64,000 nucleotides of DNA, taken from NCBI RefSeq assembly GCF_007858445.1, contig NZ_VIGV01000004.1, positions 558,001-622,000 of the forward strand, written 5' to 3'. This document shows, piece after piece, positions 43,816 to 53,658 of the stretch. The translations under genes were made by a program, and so were the position numbers. Source of the DNA: Tsukamurella sputi. Lineage in GTDB: Bacteria; Actinomycetota; Actinomycetes; Mycobacteriales; Mycobacteriaceae. Each line of letters starts with the position of its first letter. The first letter of the stretch is position 1. Below the pieces are notes generated by a model. It was not told where the DNA came from. It worked only from the letters and a program-made list of their open reading frames with translations, and did no database searches.

Positions 43816-44439
43816 ATGGCTTTCCTCACCCCGCTGGAACCCGTCACCCTGACCGGGCACCTGGTCACGCTCGCGCCGTTGTCGCACGATCAGTACGACG
43901 GCCTCGTCGAGGCGCTCGAGGACGGTCAGCTGTGGGATCGCTGGTACACCTCCGTGCCCTCGCCGTCGGGTCTGCGCGCCGAGATCGACCGTCGCCTCGC
44001 ACTGCAGGAGAAGGGCGAGATGATCCCCTTCACGGCGATCGACGCCGCCGGTCGCGTACTGGGCATGACCACCTACTACGACATCGATCCGGCGGTGCCG
44101 CGGATGGAGATCGGCTACACCTGGAACCGCGCCTCCGCGCACGGCACGGGTACCAACGCGGAGTCGAAACTGCTGCTGCTCCAGCACGCCTTCGACGTGC
44201 TCGGCTGCGAGTGCATCGGCCTGCGCACCCAGTGGGTCAACACCCAGTCCCGGGAGGCCATCGCCCGGCTCGGCGCGAAGCAGGACGGCGTGCTCCGCAG
44301 CTACAAGCGCTACCGCAACGGCGCCCTGCAGGACGCGGTGCTGTTCTCGATCCTCCGGCACGAGTGGCCCACCGTGAACGCGCACCTGCGGCACCGTCTG
44401 CGCCACCGGCACGAGGCCTACCGCGCCGTTCCGGAGTAG
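43816..44439 (+). CDS. GNAT family N-acetyltransferase
   Basis: 207 residues from ATG 43816. The acetyl-CoA region is typical of the RimJ/RimL-like group: MTTYYDIDPAVPRMEIGYTW and the acyl-CoA loop AHGTGTNAESKLLLLQHAFD, followed by CIGLRTQWVNTQSREAIARL and GAKQDGVLRSYKRYRNG. Such enzymes acetylate protein N-termini or small amines. It is leaderless from a promoter inside the thioesterase stop and is followed by the SNF2 helicase 12 bp downstream. Confidence 0.85.
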   Translation: MAFLTPLEPVTLTGHLVTLAPLSHDQYDGLVEALEDGQLWDRWYTSVPSPSGLRAEIDRRLALQEKGEMIPFTAIDAAGRVLGMTTYYDIDPAVPRMEIGYTWNRASAHGTGTNAESKLLLLQHAFDVLGCECIGLRTQWVNTQSREAIARLGAKQDGVLRSYKRYRNGALQDAVLFSILRHEWPTVNAHLRHRLRHRHEAYRAVPE

Positions 44440-44451
44440 GCCCGGTTCCCC

Positions 44452-47334
44452 ATGCCCCGACCGCAACCGACGGCCCACGGGCTGTGGCGCCCGGGCCTCG
44501 GCCTGGCGCTCTGGTTCACCGACGAGGCGGGCGAGCCGACCGCCGATCCCGACCCCGCGGGCCTGCCCGCGCCGGTCGCCGAGGTGCTCGCCGACCGCCG
44601 ACCCCGCCGGTCCGTCTCCCTCGCGGGGCCGGACGGCAGGATCGTCGCGCCCGCGCTCACCCTGGGCCCGGAACGTGCCGCCGCGCTCCTCGACGCGCTC
44701 ACCCCGTCCGACGGTGCCGGTGACCTGCGCTACCTGCGCTGGGTCGCGCAGTCGATCGAGCGCTTCGTCGCCGCGGGCGCGGTGACGCCGGTGCTGCGCC
44801 ACGACGACGGTGAGTGGATCGTCCGCTGGGCGCCCGTCGAATCGTTGCAGTGGCGCACCTGGGTGCAGTCCGCGGCCGCCGCGATGCCCCCGGTGCTGCG
44901 CCGCACGGGCGAGCTGGCCGCGGTCCTCGACATGGCGACCGAGCTCGCGGACCGGTACGCGCGGCAGCGGCTCGGCGACGGCCCGTGGTCCTGGGTGGCG
45001 GCGCCCGCTCTGCGCGCCCTGGTCGACGGCGAGCCCCTCCCGCCGAAGGCGGTCGCCGATGCGGGCGCCGCCGCTGCGTGGACGGAGTGGGCCGGCAGCG
45101 TCCGCTCCGCAGAGACGCTGCTGGTACTGCGCCTCGTCGAGCCCGACGGCCGCAGCCCGGGGGAGAACCCGCTGGCCCCGCGGACAACGCCGACCGACGC
45201 CCCGTGGCGGCTCGAGGTCTGCCGGCGCGTTCCGGGGGCCGCCCCGGTGCGCGCGGAACCGGCGCGGATGAGCCCCGTCGACCTGGACGACCTGGCGGGC
45301 GAACTGGCCCGTGCCCTGGCGGTGTACCCGCCGCTCAAGCGGGTCGCGCAGGACGAGTCCTCGCTGGATTTCCTGCTCACCACCGAGGAGGCGGAGGCGC
45401 TCTTCCTCGAGGGCGCGCCCGGGCTGACGAAGGCCGGGTACGAGGTGCTGCTGCCGGCGTCGATCGCGACGGTGCGCCCGGCGCTGCGGCTCGTCGGGCG
45501 GGAGCAGCCGGGGCGGACGGCGCTGACGGTGCAGGCCGGGCTCGCCGAGATCAAGGACTTCGCATGGCAGCTCGCCGTCGGCGACACGGTGCTGACGGCG
45601 AGCGAGCTGGCGACCCTGGCGAACTCCGCGTCGGGCCTGGTGGAGGTGCGCGGCAAGTGGGTCCGCGCGGACCGGCGGACGCTCGCCACCGCGGCCCGGT
45701 TCGTCGCCGAACAGCGCTCCGCCGCCGAGTCCGGCACCGACGTGAGCGAGCTGCTCGGGATGATCGCCGATCCCGCCGCGCTGCCGGCGCCGCTGGTCGC
45801 GGTCGACGGGCTCGGCTGGCTCGACTCCGTCTACCGCGGCGGCACCATCACCCCCGCGGTCGTGGAGGCCCCGTCGACCCTGAAGGCGCAGTTGCGCGAC
45901 TACCAGTTGCGCGGACTCGAGTGGCTGGTCACGTTGTGGCGCAGCGGTATCGGCGCGGTGCTCGCCGACGACATGGGGCTCGGCAAGACCATCCAGGTGC
46001 TCGCTCTGCTGTGTCATGAGCGCGAGCGCGCGCCGGACGAGCCGGTGCGTCCGACGCTGCTGGTCTGCCCGATGTCGGTCGTGGGCAACTGGGTCGCGGA
46101 GGCGCAGCGCTTCGCGCCCGGCCTGCGGCTGCACGTGCACCACGGCATCGACCGGCCCACGGGCGAGGAGTTCGGGAGGATCGCCACCGCCTCAGACGTG
46201 GTGGTCACGACCTTCGCGCTCGCGTCCCGGGACCGCGAGCTGTTGTCCGGGCATCACTGGGGGCGGCTCGTGGTGGACGAGGCGCAACACGTGAAGAACG
46301 TCAACACGGCCGCGGCGAAGGCGCTGCGGTCGATCCCCGCCGCCCACCGCGTCGCGCTCACCGGCACGCCGGTGGAGAACCGCCTGGAGGACTTGCGTGC
46401 CGTGATCGACCTGGTCAATCCGGGTCTGCTCGGCTCGGCCCGCACCTTCCGCAACCGCTTCGCGCTGCCCATCGAGCGCGAGCAGGACCAGGCGGCGGTA
46501 CGCCGGCTGAACACGTTGACCTCGCCGTTCCTCCTGCGCCGCGAGAAGACCGACCCTGCCGTCGCCCCGGAGCTGCCCGAGAAGGCCGAGTTCACGGTGC
46601 GCGCCTCCCTCACGCCGGAGCAGGCGGGGCTGTACCAGGCCGTGCTCAACCGGCTGGTGCAGGAGTTACGCGAATCGCAGGGCATGGGGCGCCGGGGGCT
46701 CGTGCTGGCCTCGCTGACCAGGCTCAAGCAGATCTGCAACCACCCCGCGCACTACCTGGGCGACGGATCGCCGCTGTTGCGTCGCGGGCAGCACCGCTCC
46801 GGCAAGCTCGAGTTGCTCGCGGACGTGCTGGAGACGGTCGCCGCCGACGGCGAGCGCGCACTCGTCTTCACCCAGTACGCGGAGTTCGCGCGCATGCTGC
46901 AGCCCTGGCTCACGGGCCTGCTCGGCGCGGAGGTCCCGGTGCTCGACGGTGCCGTGCCCCGCACGGAGCGCGACGCGATGGTCGCGCGGTTCCAGTCCGG
47001 CGGCGGCGCGCCCGCCCTGGTCGCGACGGTGCAGTCGGGTGGCACCGGGCTCAATCTGACCGCCGCGAATCACGTGATCCACGTGGACCGGTGGTGGAAC
47101 CCGGCGGTCGAGAACCAGGCCACCGACCGCGCCTTCCGCATCGGGCAGACGCGGGCCGTGCAGGTCCGCAAGTTCGTCTGCGCGGGCACGCTCGAGGAGC
47201 GCATCGACGGGGTGATCGCGGCCAAGAAGGAGCTCTCCTCGATGACCGTGCGGACGGGCGAGGCCTGGCTGACGGAACTGAACAACGACGAGCTCTACGA
47301 GTTGGTGGCCCTGCGCGACGAGGCGGTGGTCTAG
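44452..47334 (+). CDS. SNF2/SWI2-family DEAD/DEAH helicase (HelZ-like)
   Basis: 960 residues from ATG 44452. The N-terminal ~480 residues are the SNF2-associated region of bacterial HepA/HelZ proteins. The ATPase core starts with LRDYQLRGLEWLVTLWRSGI and Walker A ADDMGLGKTIQVLALL; the DEAH box is LVVDEAQHVKNVNTAAAKAL. Motif III is ALTGTPVENRLEDL, and the second RecA domain ends with AANHVIHVDRWWNPAVENQA and TDRAFRIGQTRAV (motif VI). These are ATP-driven DNA/RNA-protein remodelling motors. The immediately adjacent SWIM-domain gene is the usual partner of this family (as with M. tuberculosis helZ, Rv2101). Confidence 0.92.
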   Translation: MPRPQPTAHGLWRPGLGLALWFTDEAGEPTADPDPAGLPAPVAEVLADRRPRRSVSLAGPDGRIVAPALTLGPERAAALLDALTPSDGAGDLRYLRWVAQSIERFVAAGAVTPVLRHDDGEWIVRWAPVESLQWRTWVQSAAAAMPPVLRRTGELAAVLDMATELADRYARQRLGDGPWSWVAAPALRALVDGEPLPPKAVADAGAAAAWTEWAGSVRSAETLLVLRLVEPDGRSPGENPLAPRTTPTDAPWRLEVCRRVPGAAPVRAEPARMSPVDLDDLAGELARALAVYPPLKRVAQDESSLDFLLTTEEAEALFLEGAPGLTKAGYEVLLPASIATVRPALRLVGREQPGRTALTVQAGLAEIKDFAWQLAVGDTVLTASELATLANSASGLVEVRGKWVRADRRTLATAARFVAEQRSAAESGTDVSELLGMIADPAALPAPLVAVDGLGWLDSVYRGGTITPAVVEAPSTLKAQLRDYQLRGLEWLVTLWRSGIGAVLADDMGLGKTIQVLALLCHERERAPDEPVRPTLLVCPMSVVGNWVAEAQRFAPGLRLHVHHGIDRPTGEEFGRIATASDVVVTTFALASRDRELLSGHHWGRLVVDEAQHVKNVNTAAAKALRSIPAAHRVALTGTPVENRLEDLRAVIDLVNPGLLGSARTFRNRFALPIEREQDQAAVRRLNTLTSPFLLRREKTDPAVAPELPEKAEFTVRASLTPEQAGLYQAVLNRLVQELRESQGMGRRGLVLASLTRLKQICNHPAHYLGDGSPLLRRGQHRSGKLELLADVLETVAADGERALVFTQYAEFARMLQPWLTGLLGAEVPVLDGAVPRTERDAMVARFQSGGGAPALVATVQSGGTGLNLTAANHVIHVDRWWNPAVENQATDRAFRIGQTRAVQVRKFVCAGTLEERIDGVIAAKKELSSMTVRTGEAWLTELNNDELYELVALRDEAVV

Positions 47335-48117
47335 GTGGCGCGGAAGGCGCGTGACACCGCGCGGACGATGGGCGGAACCTGGTTCAGCCGCCGCCTCATC
47401 CAACAGCGCGAGGACGTCACCGAGCGGCGCAAGATCCAGTACGCGCGCCGCCTGTACCAGGAGCATCAGGTGTACGCGCTGTCCGTGGTGCCGGCGTCGG
47501 TCACGGCGACGGTGCAGGGCAGCCAGCTCGACCCGTTCGCGGTCGCACTGTCGCGGATGCCGGGTGATGCGGCTGCGGTGGTCTCCCTCCTGGCGGCGCA
47601 GGGCGCGACGGCGGAACTGCTCGGGGTGACGCGCGGGGAGCTGGGACGGGCTCTGGGGGAACTGGTCCTGCCCGAGACCGCGTCCGACGTGATCGTCGAC
47701 TGCGCCTGCCCCGACGACTCGGGCGCCTGCGTGCACGCGCTCGCCGTCACCTACGAGTTCTGCGCCGCCGCCGACGCGGACCCGTCGCTCGTTCTCGATT
47801 TCGCCGGCGTGCCCCTGGCGGGCCTCCTCGCCCGGGTCACCTCGCCCGGGGCCGACGGTGCCGCCCCGGCACCGTCGGAGCGAGCCGCGGGAGACGACTG
47901 GGATCCGGACGCCTGGGACGCGGGCGCGGCGGCGTTCTACGGCGAGGGCCATGACCTGCCGCCGCTGCCCGAACCGTCGCCGATCGATGCGATGACGCTG
48001 CTCGACCCGGCGCTCCTGCGCATGGCGCTGCGCCGTTCGGGCACGAAACCCGCCGACGTCGCCGAGGCGACCGACGAGCTCGCGGAGCTCTACGACCGCC
48101 TCCGGGACCCGCGGTGA
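47335..48117 (+). CDS. SWIM zinc-finger protein, helicase partner
   Basis: 260 residues from GTG 47335, with no gap after the helicase stop. The SWIM motif CxCx(n)CxH is VDCACPDDSGACVHALAVTY: Cys123, Cys125, Cys132 and His134. The N-terminus (TWFSRRLIQQREDVTERRKI and YARRLYQEHQVYALSVVPAS) is conserved in SWIM proteins encoded next to SNF2 helicases; the C-terminal third is acidic and low complexity. SWIM domains bind DNA or proteins. The likely role is to target or regulate the helicase. Confidence 0.9.
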   Translation: MARKARDTARTMGGTWFSRRLIQQREDVTERRKIQYARRLYQEHQVYALSVVPASVTATVQGSQLDPFAVALSRMPGDAAAVVSLLAAQGATAELLGVTRGELGRALGELVLPETASDVIVDCACPDDSGACVHALAVTYEFCAAADADPSLVLDFAGVPLAGLLARVTSPGADGAAPAPSERAAGDDWDPDAWDAGAAAFYGEGHDLPPLPEPSPIDAMTLLDPALLRMALRRSGTKPADVAEATDELAELYDRLRDPR

Positions 48118-48229
48118 GGTGCGGTCCGCGGGCCGGCGGCGGAGTGATCGACGCGGCACCGCGTCGGTGACGGAACCTGTCGGTGGGGATCACTACCCTG
48201 AGGGGGCGACCTACGAGGGGGTGAAGGGC

Positions 48230-49366
48230 ATGCGTTTCGTACACACGGCGGACTGGCAGCTGGGCATGACGCGGCACTTCCTCGACGCGGACGCGCAGGC
48301 GCGGTTCACCGACGCCCGGCTCGATGCGATCTCGCGGCTCGGCGCCGTCGCGGCGGAGCAGGAGGCGGAGTTCGTGGTCGTCTGCGGCGACGTCTTCGAG
48401 GACAACCGTCTCGCCCCCGCGGTGGTCGCCCGCAGCCTCGACCGGATCGCCGCGATCGGCTGCCCCGTGTACCTGCTCCCCGGCAATCACGACCCGCTCG
48501 ATGCGGCGTCGATCTACACCTCCGAGGTCTTCGCCCGGCACCGGCCGGCCAATGTGATCGTGCTGGATGCGCCCGGCGTCCACGAGGTGCGCCCGGGTGT
48601 CGAACTGCTGGCGGCCCCGTGGTTCTCGAAGCACCCCACCGGGGATCCCCTCACCGAGGCCGCCGCCGCGGCCGCCCCGCCCGCCGCGGGCGTGATCCGC
48701 ATCGCGGTCGGGCACGGAGGCACCCTGCCGGTCGGTGCGCAGGATCAGCGGCTCATCGACGTGACGGCGCTGTCGGAGCGGATCACCGCGGGCGCACTGC
48801 GATACGTCGCGCTCGGGGACCGGCACTCGGTCACCGAAGTGGCGCAGGGAATCTGGTACTCCGGTGCCCCCGAGGTCACGAACTTCGACCACAAGGAGAC
48901 GGGCTCCGGCTCGGTCCTCGTCGTCGACGTCCCCGAGGAGGGACCGTCGACGGTGACCGCGGTGCGGGTCGGTACGTGGCGCTTCGCGTCGCGGGAGTTC
49001 CCGCTGTCCTCCGAGCGCGACGTGGCTGCGGCCGTCGGCGCGCTGTCCGCGCTCCCCGACAAGGACCGCACCGTGGTCAAGGTGGGGTTCACGGGCACCG
49101 TCGGGCTGGCGGCGAAGGCCGAGCTGGATCGTGAGATCGAGGCCCTGCGGGCGCGGTTCGCGGCCGTCGAGCTCTGGGAACGCAAGACGGACTTGGCGGT
49201 GCTGCCGGGCGAGGCCGAGCTGGAATCGCTGGAACTCACCGGCCCGGCCGCCGACGCCGCGCAGGAACTGTTGGGCGTCGCCCGCAGCGGTGGTGAGCGG
49301 TCCGCCGATGCGTCCGGTGCGCTCGCTCTGCTGTACCGGCTCACCCGCCAGGAGGTGGGTGCATGA
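48230..49366 (+). CDS. Mre11/SbcD-like DNA repair exonuclease
   Basis: 378 residues; ATG 48230 is chosen, with GTG 48221 also in frame. Metallophosphoesterase blocks: MRFVHTADWQLGMTRHFLD, VVCGDVFEDNRLAPAVV, LLPGNHDPLDAASIYTSEVF, and VALGDRHSVTEV. Compared with E. coli SbcD the metal ligand sequence DxH reads DWQ, a change also seen in the Rv1277 group, so activity is likely retained with altered metal geometry. The stop overlaps the start of the Rad50-like gene by 4 bp, the arrangement of a nuclease-ATPase complex like SbcCD. Confidence 0.88.
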   Translation: MRFVHTADWQLGMTRHFLDADAQARFTDARLDAISRLGAVAAEQEAEFVVVCGDVFEDNRLAPAVVARSLDRIAAIGCPVYLLPGNHDPLDAASIYTSEVFARHRPANVIVLDAPGVHEVRPGVELLAAPWFSKHPTGDPLTEAAAAAAPPAAGVIRIAVGHGGTLPVGAQDQRLIDVTALSERITAGALRYVALGDRHSVTEVAQGIWYSGAPEVTNFDHKETGSGSVLVVDVPEEGPSTVTAVRVGTWRFASREFPLSSERDVAAAVGALSALPDKDRTVVKVGFTGTVGLAAKAELDREIEALRARFAAVELWERKTDLAVLPGEAELESLELTGPAADAAQELLGVARSGGERSADASGALALLYRLTRQEVGA

Positions 49367-51996
49367 GGCTGCATCGCCTGGCGGTGAAGGATTTCCGCGG
49401 CGTCGAGGAGCGGGAGCTGGCCTTCGCCGACACCGGCGTCACGCTGCTGCACGGCCCGAACGAGGCCGGCAAGTCGTCGATGGTGGAGGCGCTGCAGCTC
49501 CTGCTGGACGTGAAGGCCACGTCGAAATCGCAGCGCGTGGAGGCCGTCTGCCCCGCGCACCGCGATGCGGGGCCGTACGTCGAGGCGGAGCTGACCGTGG
49601 GCCCGTACCGGTTCGTCTACGCCAAGCAGTACCACCGCCGCCCCGGCACGGTGCTCACGGTGCTCGAGCCCGCGCCCCAGCAGCTCACGGGTGGCAGCGC
49701 GGAGTCGTGGGTCGCGGAGCAGATGCGCACCTATGTCGACGGTGACCTGCTGTCCGCGCTCACCGTCCTGCAGGGGCCCGGCCCGGGTCAACCCTCGCTG
49801 CGCGACAGCGCGGCCTTCGCGAAGGCGCTCGATGCGGCGTCGGGTGGCGCAGGGGAGGACGAGCCGGGCGCGGAACGCCTCGCCGAGGCCGTCGCCGCTG
49901 AGCGGGCCCGGTACTTCACGCCCACGGGGCGACCCACGGGTGAGTTGGCCGCGGCCCGCGCTCGGGAGGCCGCTGCCCGCGCCGCGCTGGAGGCGGCCGA
50001 GGCCGCGCTGCGTGAGGTGGATCAGGTGGCGGAGCAGCACGCGCTCGCCTCCGCGCGCCTGGCGGCCCTCGTCGATCGGCGGTCCGCCGCCGTGGCGGCT
50101 TTCGAGGCGCTCGGCGCTGACCAGGAACGCGTCTCCGCGCTGCAGGCGCGGCTCGCGCAGTCGCGCGCGGCGCTCGAATCCGCGACGCTGCGTGAGCAGC
50201 ACGCGGGCGAGGCGGCGAACCGGCGCCGTCGCCTCGTCGAACAGCAGGCTCTCGCGGTGGAGCGCACCGCACAGGTCCGCGTGCTGCGGGACCGGGCGCT
50301 GGCGGATCGCGAGGTGCTGGCCGCCGAGGCGTCGTGGCTGGAGACCACCGTGCACGAGCTGTCCGCGGTCTCCGCGGACCGGCGGGAGCGGAAGTCGCAG
50401 GCGCAGTATGCCGTCGACTACGCCCGGGAGTCGGTCGGGTACCAGCGGCTGGTGAAGCGGATCGAGCAGGCGCAACTGCTCGGCAAGGACGTGGAGGACG
50501 CGCGGAACCGGCTGGCCGGGAACCCCATCGATCGCCGGGCCCTGCAGACGATCGCTGTCGCGGAGCAACGGTACGAAAAGGCGCAGGCCCGGTTCTCCGC
50601 TCTGGCCGCCACGCTCAAGCTGGAACGTCTCGGCTTCTCGGACGTGCTCGTGGACGGCAGCAACATCGGCGAGGAGCCGGTCGAGGTGGTCGCGGGCAAC
50701 GGCATGGTGATCGAGGTGCCGGGCGCCGTCCGGATCGAGGTCATGCAGCGCGGGGAGAGCGCCGATGCGGCGGCCGAGGTGAAGGCCTCGCACACGGCGC
50801 TGCTCGCCGCGTGCCGCGATGCGGGCGCAGCGGATGTGGCGGAGGCCCGCGAACTGCACGAGCAGCGCGAGGCCGTCGAGATCGAGCTGCAGGAGGCGCG
50901 GATCGCGCTCGCTCACGCGCTCGGCGAGCACACTCTTGCCGAGTTGCGCGCGTCGGCGGACGAATCGGCCGAGCGGATCGTCGCGCTCGAGGCGGCGGTG
51001 GACGCCGAGTTGCTGGCGGTGGACCCCGAGCGGGCGAAGGCGAACCTCATGGAGGCCACGCAGGCCGAGGTGGCCTCCCGCGCGGAGGAGAAGCAGACCC
51101 GCGAGCAGCTCGGGCAGAAGCACCAGGAACTTCATCGCGCGAGCACCGATGCCCAAGTCGCCGCGGATCGGCTGCAACACTTCGACAACCGCGCCACGGA
51201 GCTCTCGGCGGAGCTCGAGCGAGCCCGTGCCGAAGCCTCCGACGACGCTCTCGCCATCGCCGCAGACGAGGCCGCGGCAGCACGGGAGGCCGCCGCCGTC
51301 GAACTGGCGGAACACGAGCGGGCCGCCCGCGAGGCCGACGTCGCGGGCTTCGCGGCACGGTACGCCGCCGCGCGCAGGACGGCGGAGCGGGCACGCGCGG
51401 CGGAGGCCGCGGCCCGCGAGGACTTGGCCGGCCTGGCGGGGCAGCTGCAGCTGTTCCAGGCGGACGGGCGCCGGGACCGGCTCGATGCCGCGGAAGCCGA
51501 GCACGTCCATGCGGAGCGCGCTCTCACGTCCGTGGAGGAGCGTGCCCGCGCGGCGGCGCTGCTGCACGAGACGCTCACCGCGCACCGGGACGCTCGCCGC
51601 GCCCGGGTGCAGGCGCCCTACCAGCGGGCGCTGGAGGAGCTGGGACGCACCGTCTTCGGAGATCCGCTCACCATCACCGTCGGCGACGATCTGACGATCG
51701 CCTCTCGCACCGTCGACGGGGTGACGGTGCCCTTCGAGTCGCTGTCCGGTGGCGCGCAGGAGCAGCTGGGCGTCCTCAGCCGGCTCGCGTGCGCCCGCCT
51801 GGTCGACGGTGCCGACGGCGCCCCCGTCATCTTCGACGACGCCCTCGGCCACAGTGACCCCGCGCGCCTCGGCGCGATGGCCGATGCCCTCGTTGAGGCC
51901 GGCCGCAGCGCGCAGGTGATCGTCTTCAGCTGCGTCCCGGGCCGTTTCGACGCCCTCCGCGGCCGCGACGGCGTGACCGAGGTCGCGCTCGGTTAG
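49363..51996 (+). CDS. Rad50/SbcC-like AAA ATPase with coiled coils, no zinc hook
   Basis: 877 residues from ATG 49363 (ATGA overlap with the nuclease stop). Walker A is HGPNEAGKSSMVEALQLL (residues 30-47). Long Ala/Glu-rich coiled coils occupy residues about 180-430 and 510-740. At the apex, about residue 440-480 (LVDGSNIGEEPVEVVAGNGM), there is a beta-rich hinge without a CxxC zinc hook. The C-terminal ABC half has LSGGAQEQLGVLSRLACARL and Walker B APVIFDDALGHSDP. It is the Rv1278 equivalent, partner of the Mre11-like protein, forming a probable DNA-end repair complex. Confidence 0.88.
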   Translation: MRLHRLAVKDFRGVEERELAFADTGVTLLHGPNEAGKSSMVEALQLLLDVKATSKSQRVEAVCPAHRDAGPYVEAELTVGPYRFVYAKQYHRRPGTVLTVLEPAPQQLTGGSAESWVAEQMRTYVDGDLLSALTVLQGPGPGQPSLRDSAAFAKALDAASGGAGEDEPGAERLAEAVAAERARYFTPTGRPTGELAAARAREAAARAALEAAEAALREVDQVAEQHALASARLAALVDRRSAAVAAFEALGADQERVSALQARLAQSRAALESATLREQHAGEAANRRRRLVEQQALAVERTAQVRVLRDRALADREVLAAEASWLETTVHELSAVSADRRERKSQAQYAVDYARESVGYQRLVKRIEQAQLLGKDVEDARNRLAGNPIDRRALQTIAVAEQRYEKAQARFSALAATLKLERLGFSDVLVDGSNIGEEPVEVVAGNGMVIEVPGAVRIEVMQRGESADAAAEVKASHTALLAACRDAGAADVAEARELHEQREAVEIELQEARIALAHALGEHTLAELRASADESAERIVALEAAVDAELLAVDPERAKANLMEATQAEVASRAEEKQTREQLGQKHQELHRASTDAQVAADRLQHFDNRATELSAELERARAEASDDALAIAADEAAAAREAAAVELAEHERAAREADVAGFAARYAAARRTAERARAAEAAAREDLAGLAGQLQLFQADGRRDRLDAAEAEHVHAERALTSVEERARAAALLHETLTAHRDARRARVQAPYQRALEELGRTVFGDPLTITVGDDLTIASRTVDGVTVPFESLSGGAQEQLGVLSRLACARLVDGADGAPVIFDDALGHSDPARLGAMADALVEAGRSAQVIVFSCVPGRFDALRGRDGVTEVALG

Positions 51997-53516
51997 ACCT
52001 GCTCGCGCAGCTTGAACTTGAGCACCTTGCCCGCGGGGTTGCGGGGCAGTGCGTCCACGACGTGCAGGGCCAGCGGCAGCTTGTACGGCGCCAGTGAGCC
52101 CTTCGCGAACTCGCGGACCTCCTCCAGCGTGAGCGAGGCCTCGGGCTTGAGCGCGACGATCGCCGTCACGGCCTCGCCCCACTTCTCGTGCGGCGTACCG
52201 ATGATCGCGACCTCCGCGATCGACGGGTGCCGGTACAGGACCGACTCGACCTCGGCGGGGTAGACGTTCTCGCCGCCGGAGATCACCATGTCCTTCACGC
52301 GATCCACGACCGTGACGTAGCCGTCGACGTCCTGCTCGCCCACGTCGCCGGTGTGGAACCACCCGTCGGCGTCGATCGCGGCACCGGTGGCGTCCGGGTT
52401 CTGCCAGTAACCGGGCGTCACCTGGGGGCCGCGCACGCAGACCTCGCCGCGCTCCCCGGCGGGGACGGGCGCACCGTCGGGCCCGAGGAGCGCGACCTCG
52501 GAGAGCGGCAGGATGTGGTGGCCTGCGGCGCCGATCTTGCGGGCGGTGTCGTAGACGTCCATGACGAGGGCGAGCGGCGCGGTCTCGGTGAGCCCGTAGC
52601 CCTGGCAGAACGGGATGCTCCGGCCGTTGTAGAGCGCGATGAGCGGCTCGGGGACGGGCGCGCCGCCGCAGATGAACTGGCGGACGGAGCTGAGGTCGGT
52701 CGTCTCGAAGCTCGGCACCTGGCTCATGAACAGGAACATCGCGGGAACGCCGAACATACTGGTGACGCGGTGCTTCTCGATGAGGGCGAGCGCCGCGGTG
52801 GGGTCGAAGGCGGGCAGGATCACCAGCTGCCCGCCCTTCTGCAACGTGATGAGGGTGGTCACGTTGAGGCCGCCGATGTGGAAGAGCGGCGCCGCCACGA
52901 GGCTGATGTCCGTGGACACGGTGTCGAGGCTGAGCAGCGCGTTCATGTTGTTCCAGAACATGTTCCCGTGCGTGAGCATCGCGCCCTTGGGACGGCCCGT
53001 GGTGCCCGAGGTGTACATGATCAGCGCGAGGTCGTCCTCCGCCGGCGACTGCGGCTCCGCGATCGGGGCACGGCCGGCGAGGAGCCCGTCCAGATGCTCC
53101 CAGCCGTTCACCGGCTCGAGGGAGATGGCCCGGGTGAGTCCCGACGCGGCGCGCACCGGCTCGACCACGGCAGCGCGATCGGCGTCGGCGACGAGGGTGT
53201 GCACCCCGGCGTCGGTGAGGATGTACTCGAGCTCCGCCGAGGTCAGGCGGAAGTTCAGCGGCACGAAGACCGCGCCCGCGCGGGAGGCGGCGAACATCGT
53301 GGTGAGGAAGTCGGGGTGGTTGAAGCCCACGTAACCCACCCGGTCGCCCGTGCCGACGCCGCCGGCCGCCAGCTCCGCCGCGAGGCGGTCGACCCGGTCG
53401 GCGAACTCCCGGTAGCTCCACGTCGTCTCGCCGTAGGTGATGGCGGGGCGGTCGCCGCTGACGGCGGCGCGGCGGGCTATCCAGGATCCGAGGTCGACGG
53501 CGGGGCGTGCGGGCAT
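51993..53516 (-). CDS. Acyl-CoA synthetase / long-chain fatty-acid-CoA ligase
   Basis: 507 residues from ATG 53516 with AAGGAG 8 nt upstream. AMP-binding motif I is MYTSGTTGRPKGAMLTHG, motif II GYGLTETAPLALVMD, hinge region GYVTVVDRVKDMVISGGEN, and the catalytic lysine lies in NPAGKVLKFKL. It activates a carboxylic acid to acyl-AMP and then to the CoA thioester; the acyl chain is unknown. The gene converges on the Rad50-like gene with overlapping stop codons (51993-51996). The SRPBCC gene lies 142 bp upstream in the same direction. Confidence 0.92.
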   Translation of the reverse strand: MPARPAVDLGSWIARRAAVSGDRPAITYGETTWSYREFADRVDRLAAELAAGGVGTGDRVGYVGFNHPDFLTTMFAASRAGAVFVPLNFRLTSAELEYILTDAGVHTLVADADRAAVVEPVRAASGLTRAISLEPVNGWEHLDGLLAGRAPIAEPQSPAEDDLALIMYTSGTTGRPKGAMLTHGNMFWNNMNALLSLDTVSTDISLVAAPLFHIGGLNVTTLITLQKGGQLVILPAFDPTAALALIEKHRVTSMFGVPAMFLFMSQVPSFETTDLSSVRQFICGGAPVPEPLIALYNGRSIPFCQGYGLTETAPLALVMDVYDTARKIGAAGHHILPLSEVALLGPDGAPVPAGERGEVCVRGPQVTPGYWQNPDATGAAIDADGWFHTGDVGEQDVDGYVTVVDRVKDMVISGGENVYPAEVESVLYRHPSIAEVAIIGTPHEKWGEAVTAIVALKPEASLTLEEVREFAKGSLAPYKLPLALHVVDALPRNPAGKVLKFKLREQV

Positions 53517-53658
53517 GGTGACTCCTTGCGGGCGCGGTGCGAGCGATTGCGTGCATCCTCGCCGTCGCGGGGCCGCGTCCGGAGGTGATTCGCCGGATTC
53601 TCAGGTCCGACGGTGCCTGCCCGCCGTAGTGGGCGCGGACGTCGCGCCCCCGGCGCTC

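Noticed and set aside
48745-53556. A 1603-codon minus-strand frame covering the nuclease/ATPase genes.
   Set aside because: Only its first part coincides with a real gene (the acyl-CoA synthetase is in another minus-strand frame); the remainder is antisense of the SbcCD-like genes, with low-complexity content.
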